A DNA stretch of 64,000 nt from Vandiemenella viatica. Taxonomy: Eukaryota > Arthropoda > Insecta > Orthoptera > Morabidae. Below are positions 56,862 to 64,000 of this stretch, piece by piece (positions within the stretch are counted from its first letter, which is position 1; every line of letters starts with the position of its first letter). The notes beneath the pieces are model-generated. The model made no database searches and was not told the origin of the DNA. It saw only the letters and a program-made list of their open reading frames with translations. The stretch lies in assembly GCA_031002005.1 (NCBI GenBank), contig CM061919.1:223942739-224006738 (forward strand), written 5' to 3'. The translations under genes were made by a program, and so were the position numbers.

Positions 56862-57060
56862 TAAAGCACTCCGGCCATCCTGATCTGGGTTTTCCATGGC
56901 TTTTCCGGATCACTCCAGGAGAATGCTGGGATGGTTCCTCGCAATAGCCCATGGGTGCCTCCTGCCATATCCTGTATATCCCTTCCAAATTATTACCCTT
57001 TCGGATAGGTGCAATGCACCCTCCGCCACACACTTTTAGTGAATCGCGGAATAATAATAG
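56862..57060 (+). repeat. SINE family 1, 5'-truncated, different 3' tail
   Basis: The body tgatctgggttttccatggc, ttccggatcactccaggag and atgctgggatggttcctcgc is family 1. The tRNA head is missing. The 3' part then differs from the other copies and ends tagtgaatcgcggaataata, a tail also found at 44510. It may be a subfamily or a chimera. Confidence 0.65.
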
Positions 57061-58029
57061 TAATAATTACACAGTAACAAACATCAAATTATACTGGGAC
57101 AAAACTTGGCCATTTCCGATGCATTTTCCCAGAGCAGGTTGTTGGTCACAGTCGACACTGGAGCATGTGTTGAACAGTCTGATCCTCTCCACTGTCACAC
57201 TTGATGACATCGACCTCAGCATAATCCCATCTTGCTAGGTTAACCCTGGATCTGCTCACTACTGATCTCAGCCTATTCAGAGACTTCCATATCAGACATC
57301 CCTTGTCGTAATGTTCCAGTGAGGAGTGGGGCTTTAGCTTCCCACTTCCGCAACCTGGCTTTGTCAGTTATAGTTGTAAGATTCTTTGATGTTCTCAGGA
57401 AATTTCCTAGGACTTCAGTCTTTGCCTGTGCAGTAAATGAGAATGTAATGGATGAGTTCTTTCATGATCCACTTTCTTTTGTTGGCTGCTATTTCTCTTC
57501 GAACAGAAGGTGGTGCTATCCATGCGAGGCGGCGAAGCCTTTCGACAGGAGAGGATATTAGACAGCCTGTTATATTTCTGCCAATCAGAACTTATGACGT
57601 AGAGAAGCAAACGACTCTTTGAATTAACTGATATTGCTTTATCAAAACTTTTTAAATGAAATAAACTACACAAATTAGATTCTCCGGCAATAAGCCTCGT
57701 AATTGCAGCTATATTTTAAAGACGTTTCCATGTTATTTCACTTCACGCGCGAAAAGAGCAGACATAGCCAAAATTTAGCGGCTGTCCTGGAAATAGACGT
57801 ATCCATTATTAGTTTACTATAACCAGGATTTCAGAATGCAGTATAATGTTACAATACTTGAAGTATGGATCCACACACTAACAAGTGGTGAGGATTGCAA
57901 AATATATAAAGACATCAACCATTCACACCTAAGATGTAATGTGACGCTTGCTACACAACAGGCTTTTTCCATGCAAACAAGTTTTTGGTTATCCTGTGGA
58001 GCTTGTCAATATTGAGGTCGTTAAAGCTG
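57061..58029. other. no recognised features
   Basis: Unrecognised sequence with short frames on both strands. Confidence 0.5.
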
Positions 58030-58312
58030 TGAGATAATGAGTTGCAAGAAACGGGATGGAACCTTCCCAGCATTCAGCTAAAGTGGTGTAGGGCAGGATA
58101 TCTCAAAGTGGGAGGCGAACCCCTGGGGGCTCACCAGTTGATCGTAGGGGGGGGGGATTTGTTAAGGGGGTTTCGTGGAGCTAAAAGTTTGAGAAATCCC
58201 TCAACTAGGGAAAGCGTGGAAAGCCGAGCCGAAATATGAACGGATTGAATGGGGAACGAACCAATGTCAACCTGAGTGTCAGGGCCAAACGTTAATCGTT
58301 CATCCACATGAT
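58030..58312 (-). repeat. SINE family 1, copy 8, split by a hAT MITE
   Basis: The left part (58035-58093) reads gttgcaagaaacggga and then tggaaccttcccagcattca, and the right part (58203-58312) reads gggaaagcgtggaaagcc, gggaacgaacc and ttaatcgttcatcc. These are the two sides of a reverse family 1 SINE. The break falls inside the block ctgatttggggaaaacatgg. A small deletion affects the left part. Confidence 0.65.
58094..58202. mobile_element. small hAT-like MITE inside a SINE
   Basis: The left end is caggatatctcaaagt. The inverted right end is gagggatttctcaaactttt. Both resemble hAT ends (cagggxtxxtcaaactttt). The flanks gtgtaggg and aactaggg agree in five of eight positions, compatible with a decayed 8-bp duplication. 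The 109-bp unit has a run of G (58145-58156) and no coding capacity. Confidence 0.65.
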
Positions 58313-58819
58313 TTACTTCCAGCAAGGAAGCCTTGCCTGGTTTTGGTCAAATCTTCATAAATACCTTTGAGATACTTTGATGGTGATAACTTTAGGCGAC
58401 GAGTACTCCGTGATTATTATTATTATTTCTTCTCTTCTTCGTGTTGTGAGATGGAGACTTCCCACTTGACAACCGGAATAGCGGCAGCAACATCTTTGAT
58501 GAAGCATATACCATGCTGCTACTAACTTTTTAATCTGATATGAATGACGTGTGATGGATCAATTTTTCTCATCCCAGATATAAGAACCCATTCAGGCCGT
58601 TACTGTCCGGGATGGGTTTGTGTAATGGTATGATTCGAGAGAAATACAAAGCATTCCCTTCTCAAGCTTTGAATGGGAATTTTTGGCAGATCTGTTACAT
58701 CACCCATAGCTGACCAAGCTCCTTATAGGTTGTAAAAGAGTATGTTTGAAACAGTTGACCAGGTCAGTGTAGAGACAATAAAGCCCGATTATTTAGCAGG
58801 TACTTTGCAGTTTACGGTA
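58313..58819. other. no recognised features
   Basis: Nothing recognised apart from a short (att)n run near 58414-58427. Confidence 0.5.
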
Positions 58820-59000
58820 TGAAGCTACGGTGTGAGCCGGCATGAGTGCGTGCGTGCGTGTTGCGTGCGGCGTATCGAGCGCCGTGACGTCACGGGGGGC
58901 AGGGCAGGGCGCGGCCGCCTCGGGGTCACTGCCACCAGTCAGCCTCCCTCTGATCTGCCGCGGCAAGGTAGGCAACCAAACTGCCTTTACGGTTCGGCAC
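58820..59000. promoter_or_regulatory. CpG-rich island with a consensus CRE, promoter candidate
   Basis: The strongest GC and CpG cluster in the window. It contains a full CREB/ATF palindrome TGACGTCA (58885-58892), repeated gtgcg units (58848-58860) and gcggccgc. At the right edge ggcaaggtaggc (58962-58973) could be a 5' splice donor. No repeat family was recognised. This may be the promoter and first exon of a host transcript on the plus strand, but no coding text or further exon was found, so the call is tentative. Confidence 0.35.
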
Positions 59001-59805
59001 ACCGCTTGGCAAGTAGGCGCAACAAATAGCGTAGCTAACTAAGCAGATGCAGCATACAACAGCAACGCGAATGACAAAGAGATGAGTGCAAGTGGAGAAG
59101 ATACGTCGATTTCCCAACCATGGTGCTCCGGTCGATCTGTAAGTTTCATTCCCCATACCAATCAGGCAGCAGATCGGGACGGTCTGTGTAGGCATTGCCA
59201 TCGACATTTGAACCCATATCGTTCAATTCCTATAGAGTCGCTCTGCACATTGAACTATAACAGCCAGCTGCCAAGAGTGAATAATATAAATTTGTACAAA
59301 GAAAATTTGTAAATATTAATGATTCTGGCCAGTCAATCCTCAAAGAAACTCGTAATGTTCAAATACCGGCTATAGGAACGGGGAGCAAGGAACGTATTAT
59401 TCTGGGGTATTTTCTCTCGATCCGTTGTTCTATGTTTTTTCATAGCGAAAATTGCAGATTTTGCTCATAGAGGTGGAATAAGCCATACGGGAACTAATTC
59501 TTCCTTAAGTGTTTATTGTAGATACGTCCCTCACCAAACATCTGTGTCCACTGTTTAGCTGAATTAGTATGATGACGCTCCTAGGTGGCTGAGCTGCGAG
59601 AAATGTCATATGCAGCTGTTTCTGGGTAATGCGAAAACGTCATTTCATAAAAAGGATTCTGTTTCACCGAGGTTCACAGAAGTAAGAAAACTCGCAAAAA
59701 TTGAAAGAAACCCACGACCTCAGACTTGGCAAAACAAAATTATAAATATGTATAGCTGTTGATTAGAAGAAGCTTTTCATAATGTTAGTGGTACAAATTT
59801 TAAAG
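59001..59805. other. no recognised features
   Basis: Nothing recognised between the CpG island and the next LINE relic. Confidence 0.45.
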
Positions 59806-59809
59806 AAGC

Positions 59810-60810
59810 ATTATCTCAAATATCGAGGTAAAAGAATATTTCATAATCTGTATAAGCATTCTCTCAAATGTTGAGATAAAATCATATTTTATAATCTGTA
59901 TAAGAATCAAGAGGCTATAATAAAAGTAGAGAATCATGAAAGAGATACTCCAGCTAAAAGAGTGTAAAAGGTAATAGCCCTTAGAGGAAGCAATGATGTA
60001 AGTAAAAGAAAAATTGAATGTGGTATAAATTTTCAAAGAGTAAAAAATCAGAATTTTATGTTTTGGTGATGACATTGTACTGTTAGCAGAACAGACTGAA
60101 GTTATTGAGAAGCTACTGAATGGTATGAACAAAATACTGAAGGAAGATATTCAAGTAAATACAAAAAAAAAGCAAGACACAAGTGATGAAATGTAGCAGA
60201 AATGATAAAAATAATAGTATATTAAATATAAAAATAGGATCTGATGCAATAGGTAAAGTAAGTGAATTCTGTTACTTAGGAAGTAAAATTACAACTGCCG
60301 AAGCAGGAATGATGTTAAAAGCAGAAAAGAGTCTTCTGGGAAAAGAGGAATCTTTGGTGTAAAATATTGAGCTAGAACTAAGAAAGAAATTTTTAAAACT
60401 CTCTGTGTGGATCACAGTACTTTCTGTCAGGGAAGTCTGGACTTAAGGAATACCAGAAAAAAGGAAAATTATTTAAATGTGGTGCTGTAGAAGGATGCAC
60501 AAAATTGAGTGTACAGATAACATACGAAATGAACGTGTTTTGGATACTATTGGTGAGGAAAGAAGTTAACGGAAGAGTCTTACAGAAAGAAGAGACAGCA
60601 TGGTGGGTCATATTTTAAGATATGCGCAATTAGTTAAATTGTTAGCGAAGGGAACGGTCGAAGGTAAGAACTGTATAGAATGACATAAATGAAGCAGATA
60701 ACTGAGGAGGTATATTGTAAGGAATATGTTGAGATAATGATGTCAGCACAAGACAGGGAGAGATAGAGGATTGCATCAAACCAGTCGAGAGACTGACGAC
60801 AGGGAAAAAT
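59810..60810 (+). pseudogene. RTE-like LINE, reverse transcriptase to C-terminus
   Basis: In order: LYKNQEAIIKVENHE (about 59895-59940), CFGDDIVLLAEQTEVIEKLL (about 60060-60118, the FADD motif with alanine changed to glycine), KLLNGMNKIL, VSEFCYLGSKITTAE (about 60262), a degraded YGSExWTL and EMWCWRRM region, VLDTIGEERS-like and MVGHILRYAQLVKLL (60600-60640), and the ending QDRERWRIASNQS-like near 60750-60790. The order and wording match an insect endonuclease-RT LINE group. Numerous stops and frame changes make it dead. It is a different subfamily from 38280-39600. Confidence 0.75.
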
Positions 60811-60940
60811 TTCACAGGTTTACATAATTTGAGAATAAATCTTAGAGAAAAAGTGCATATCTTCCGAATGTTATACTTCTAGCATTCATGCATAAGCAAA
60901 CAGCAAAGGCGGTATGGTAAATTTCAGTAGATCTTTGAGT

Positions 60941-61060
60941 TAGGGCTGTTGATAAAATATCGATATATCGATTTTTTTAAAAAAATATCGATATTTATGA
61001 GTGATATTTTTTAGGACGATATATCGATATCGATATTGAAATCTGGATATCGGAGTCCGA
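60941..61060. repeat. hAT-like terminus dense in TATCGATA
   Basis: It begins tagggctgttgataaaatat, which resembles a hAT end, and continues with atcgatatatcgat, aaaatatcgatattta and gatatatcgatatcgatatt. At least four TATCGATA palindromes lie within about 90 bp. No matching right end was found before the gap. Confidence 0.5.
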
Positions 61061-61583
61061 TATTTTTAAAAAATAAGTGGTTATTTTCCGTTTTCCTCGT
61101 AGAATATTCCAAGTTATTATTATTACCTGTGTTGCACATGCAATACATTTTCATAGATAGAATTTTAAGAAACAATGAACGATACGAGCACATGGAGAAA
61201 GGGCCGCCGTAAGCGGGCAGTAAGGCAGCATATTATGTAGCGGGCGACCTTTTTTTTTAGCTCAACAGCTGCTTCGGGCGGTCGGCGGCGACACTGGGGA
61301 TGGCAACAATGGGGGCGGCAATCTCAGAGTTTTTTGACCCGTTTCGGAAATTTCCTAATCCACCACTGGCTGTAGTTGGACAGGGGGCGGCATAATCGCT
61401 ATTGCACGCGGGCGCTCAAACAGCTAGCGGCGGGCCTGTGGAGAAGTAAAAAACGAAGGTAAAATAACTCATTCAATATTCATTAGAATTCTTGTCTGGA
61501 CATTTTGAAAAGTTTTTAAAATTTGTCTTCAATCAATGCAAAAGTATTAGCATTAAGAAACTAATCGTAATGTACCAGGTATG
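61061..61583. other. unrecognised, includes GC-rich patch
   Basis: A GC-rich patch at about 61200-61440 (gcgggcggtcgg-like blocks) might be the remnant of another DNA element, but no ends were found. Confidence 0.35.
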
Positions 61584-62028
61584 GGTAGGGTTGCCAGATA
61601 GCCGGAAAATCCGGGAATGTCCCGGAATTTTGTGTCTGATCTCGTGTTCAGGAATTATGCGTTACTGTCCCGGAATTTCCGTATACTAGTTTTTTTCTCA
61701 AACTCAGTTCACCACGGTGGTCATGAGGCCAAGCCAAGTATCCCATGCTTGCAGCGGGAGGATGGAATGTCCCTTAAATCAGAGGAATTGAAACTGACAG
61801 GAAAATACTCTTTGAATTTTCTGGGACTTTGAAAATTCTAGATGCAGTTAACATTAACTCCCTTTATACAGAGTTCACATGTCTGAAACGTGTTTTTCAG
61901 GTCCTTCCAAAAGACTTTCCAAACGATAAAATCTGGGCCAATTTCTTTAGAACAAGCGTTTTTAATGATTTTGAATATTTTTAAAAAATAGTTGGTTTTG
62001 TTTTGTCAATTCCAACAAGCAATGACTT
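61584..62028 (+). mobile_element. hAT element, left end to assembly gap
   Basis: The stretch tagggttgccagatagccgg then aaaatccgggaatgtcccgg resembles the terminal repeat of a hAT group with ccgggaa-type subterminal blocks. A hAT transposase C-terminus follows in the same 450 bases, so the copy is internally deleted. It runs into the 1000-N gap, and its right end is not visible. Confidence 0.6.
61735..62028 (+). pseudogene. hAT transposase C-terminal end, cut by gap
   Basis: The plus strand reads SLKSEELKLTGKYSLNFLG, then in a second frame TLKILDAVNINSLYTEFTC, LKRVFQVLPKDFPNDKIW and ANFFRTSVFNDFEYF, a TAA, and KIVGFVLSIPTSND. The last block is the hAT dimerisation motif (LSIPTSNAxVER) just before the gap. 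A frameshift near 61830 and the TAA make it inactive. It is a different hAT lineage from the fragment at 2016-2348. Confidence 0.8.
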
Positions 62029-63028
62029 NNNNNNNNNNNNNNNNNNNNNNNNNNNNNNNNNNNNNNNNNNNNNNNNNNNNNNNNNNNNNNNNNNNNNNNN
62101 NNNNNNNNNNNNNNNNNNNNNNNNNNNNNNNNNNNNNNNNNNNNNNNNNNNNNNNNNNNNNNNNNNNNNNNNNNNNNNNNNNNNNNNNNNNNNNNNNNNN
62201 NNNNNNNNNNNNNNNNNNNNNNNNNNNNNNNNNNNNNNNNNNNNNNNNNNNNNNNNNNNNNNNNNNNNNNNNNNNNNNNNNNNNNNNNNNNNNNNNNNNN
62301 NNNNNNNNNNNNNNNNNNNNNNNNNNNNNNNNNNNNNNNNNNNNNNNNNNNNNNNNNNNNNNNNNNNNNNNNNNNNNNNNNNNNNNNNNNNNNNNNNNNN
62401 NNNNNNNNNNNNNNNNNNNNNNNNNNNNNNNNNNNNNNNNNNNNNNNNNNNNNNNNNNNNNNNNNNNNNNNNNNNNNNNNNNNNNNNNNNNNNNNNNNNN
62501 NNNNNNNNNNNNNNNNNNNNNNNNNNNNNNNNNNNNNNNNNNNNNNNNNNNNNNNNNNNNNNNNNNNNNNNNNNNNNNNNNNNNNNNNNNNNNNNNNNNN
62601 NNNNNNNNNNNNNNNNNNNNNNNNNNNNNNNNNNNNNNNNNNNNNNNNNNNNNNNNNNNNNNNNNNNNNNNNNNNNNNNNNNNNNNNNNNNNNNNNNNNN
62701 NNNNNNNNNNNNNNNNNNNNNNNNNNNNNNNNNNNNNNNNNNNNNNNNNNNNNNNNNNNNNNNNNNNNNNNNNNNNNNNNNNNNNNNNNNNNNNNNNNNN
62801 NNNNNNNNNNNNNNNNNNNNNNNNNNNNNNNNNNNNNNNNNNNNNNNNNNNNNNNNNNNNNNNNNNNNNNNNNNNNNNNNNNNNNNNNNNNNNNNNNNNN
62901 NNNNNNNNNNNNNNNNNNNNNNNNNNNNNNNNNNNNNNNNNNNNNNNNNNNNNNNNNNNNNNNNNNNNNNNNNNNNNNNNNNNNNNNNNNNNNNNNNNNN
63001 NNNNNNNNNNNNNNNNNNNNNNNNNNNN
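62029..63028. other. assembly gap, exactly 1000 N
   Basis: All bases are N. The round size indicates a placeholder, so true spacing between the hAT fragment and the retrotransposon is unknown. Reading frames crossing it are artefacts. Confidence 0.99.
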
Positions 63029-63245
63029 CAGAAGATCCGGAGTCGACTAACACGTTAGCCTTTATTCCGTATGCTATGATCGATATTTGGGGACACTTGG
63101 TGCATCTGTTCATTTCGCCTTGGGAATCCATATTAGCGTCGTCTTCGCTATTTTCCGGCCCCTCACCACGCCAGTAGGCTAAGTTGTTTATCTTGATGCA
63201 TTCCACCATTTCTAGTGTCCCCCGGAAGGCCTCATTGCGGCGCAT
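63029..63245 (-). CDS. LTR retrotransposon protease start (partial)
   Basis: From an ATG at 63243-63245 the minus strand is open into the gap. Near 63050 it reads KANVLVDSGSS, with the aspartyl protease active site DSG preceded by hydrophobic residues, as in retroviral-type proteases that mature the gag and pol products. The start overlaps the end of gag in a +1 (or -2) relation, and the frame is open upstream of the ATG for about 25 codons. The Ty3/gypsy group is likely from the neighbouring gag. Reverse transcriptase and integrase would lie in or beyond the gap. No defect is visible in this short part. Confidence 0.75.
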
Positions 63246-64000
63246 CGTTTCCGGGTGCGGCCGTCCTATCGCACATATTCTTTTCTTCCTTTTGCTGGCC
63301 TTGGACTTTGGAATCCTCGTATTCTACGGCAACTGCATTAATTGTAGCCCGTTCCTTGCCAAAATGCTTTCCACCTCCGCGGTCATTTCCGTTCTGCCAA
63401 AATGAATTTCCCGGTTTCCCCTTTGTATCGCCGTTATTACGACGTGGTTCACCATCGGCATCGGGCTGTCGCTTGTTATAAAAATTTCCTCTTTGGGAAT
63501 TTTTATGCGAGCGTCCCTTTCCTTGATTATCGTGTGGCTTCGTCTCTACTTGCGGTTCCAAGCTATCACTGTCGGCTTCCCGTCGCTCAAAGTTGCATGC
63601 TTGCTGTCCTATTCGATCTAAATTCCTTAAAGTGTCCAGCAACTCTGGCACAGTACGTATAAGAACTGGATTTATTAGGGATTGGACTTGTGAACCGAAA
63701 TGTGCCGTGGCCATTTCCACAAACTCCCCGTCCGACATCCGAACATCGAACTGCCTAGTGAGGACTAGCAATTTATTCACATATCTCTCCATAGATGAAT
63801 TTTGCTTCGGGACATATCTGCCCTGATACAATTTTATTCTCGCTTGGTTTTGGATCTTGCTAGACCAGAATGTTTCAAGAAACACTTTCCGAAACTCGTC
63901 GTATGACATTTCCGGTTCGCAAGTGATTTGAAACCAAAGACGGTCGGCTTCTGATAATGACTGCTCAACCAGGATAAGCTTCATCGCTTCGGGAACCCCT
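63232..64000 (-). CDS. LTR retrotransposon gag (partial, 5' end outside window)
   Basis: The minus strand is open from the window edge to a TGA at 63232-63234, about 255 codons. It contains SEADRLWFQI, YDEFRKVFLETFWSSKIQNQ and YVNKLLVLTRQFDVRMSDGE, the pattern of the retrotransposon gag capsid domain. A basic, asparagine- and glycine-rich tail follows (RGNFYNKRQPD, GKPGNSFWQNGNDRGGG) that probably binds RNA. No CCHC zinc knuckle is seen. The frame is intact, unlike the LINEs, so this is the youngest-looking coding element here. The methionine at 63984 is unlikely to be the start, since the frame continues upstream. Confidence 0.85.
   Translation of the reverse strand, partial: GVPEAMKLILVEQSLSEADRLWFQITCEPEMSYDEFRKVFLETFWSSKIQNQARIKLYQGRYVPKQNSSMERYVNKLLVLTRQFDVRMSDGEFVEMATAHFGSQVQSLINPVLIRTVPELLDTLRNLDRIGQQACNFERREADSDSLEPQVETKPHDNQGKGRSHKNSQRGNFYNKRQPDADGEPRRNNGDTKGKPGNSFWQNGNDRGGGKHFGKERATINAVAVEYEDSKVQGQQKEEKNMCDRTAAPGNDAPQ

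Noticed and set aside
61962..63245. Long open frames crossing the N gap on both strands
   Set aside because: Unknown bases have been read as open codons; only the protease start at 63029-63245 is real sequence.

Overview
The window looks like intergenic DNA of an insect, most probably a polyneopteran (orthopteran, stick insect or cockroach relative). This rests on the mobile-element vocabulary: tRNA-derived SINEs with a 'catccagatttgggttttcc' type body, several LINE families, mariner, Tc1, hAT and Helitron relics. The order-level assignment is inference from memory of such repeats, not a search result. The DNA is AT-rich. I found no credible host protein-coding gene, tRNA, rRNA or CRISPR array. 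Almost every readable protein stretch belongs to a decayed transposable element.

Layout. 1-4.6 kb: a mariner transposase relic, three SINE families and two hAT elements, both with recognisable target-site duplications. 4.9-10.5 kb: a SINE, LINE relics on the minus strand and an LTR-like repeat. 11.3-13.5 kb: a nest of inverted repeats beside a Helitron end, with a SINE inserted in it. 14.2-17.8 kb: tRNA-like SINE, a DUF4817-type transposase relic, a MITE and two LINE relics. 17.9-20.65 kb: the best preserved LINE, jockey-like, with gag zinc knuckle, endonuclease, reverse transcriptase and 3' tail, broken by frameshifts. 21-30.9 kb: more LINE relics, a second LTR-like repeat, and a LINE 3' end split by a Helitron. 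32.3-33.7 kb: a Tc1-like element rebuilt as a near-perfect palindrome with 613-bp arms. 36.2-40.98 kb: a gag-only jockey derivative, a SINE, a hAT element with a perfect 8-bp duplication, an RTE-like relic, and a LINE carrying a TA-flanked insert. 42.7 kb: a palindromic MITE. 48.3-49.5 kb: a GA-rich minisatellite of about 75-bp units. 55.9-58.3 kb: a LINE split by a TIR element, and a SINE split by a hAT MITE. 59.8-64 kb: an RTE-like relic, a hAT terminus rich in TATCGATA, a hAT transposase end running into a gap of exactly 1000 N, then gag and protease of an LTR retrotransposon on the minus strand.

How the parts relate. They do not form a pathway. They record successive insertions: LINE relics are oldest and are split by DNA elements (a Helitron at 30.06 kb, a TA-flanked element at 39.93 kb, a TIR element at 56.05 kb); SINEs are both inserted (12.59 kb, clean 10-bp duplication) and inserted into (58.09 kb). 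A few GC/CpG-rich islands without repeat signature (about 6.7, 9.6, 31.3, 51.3 and 58.8 kb) are the only candidates for host regulatory sequence. The most unusual structures are the Tc1 palindrome, the 11.4-13.5 kb foldback cluster and the GA minisatellite.
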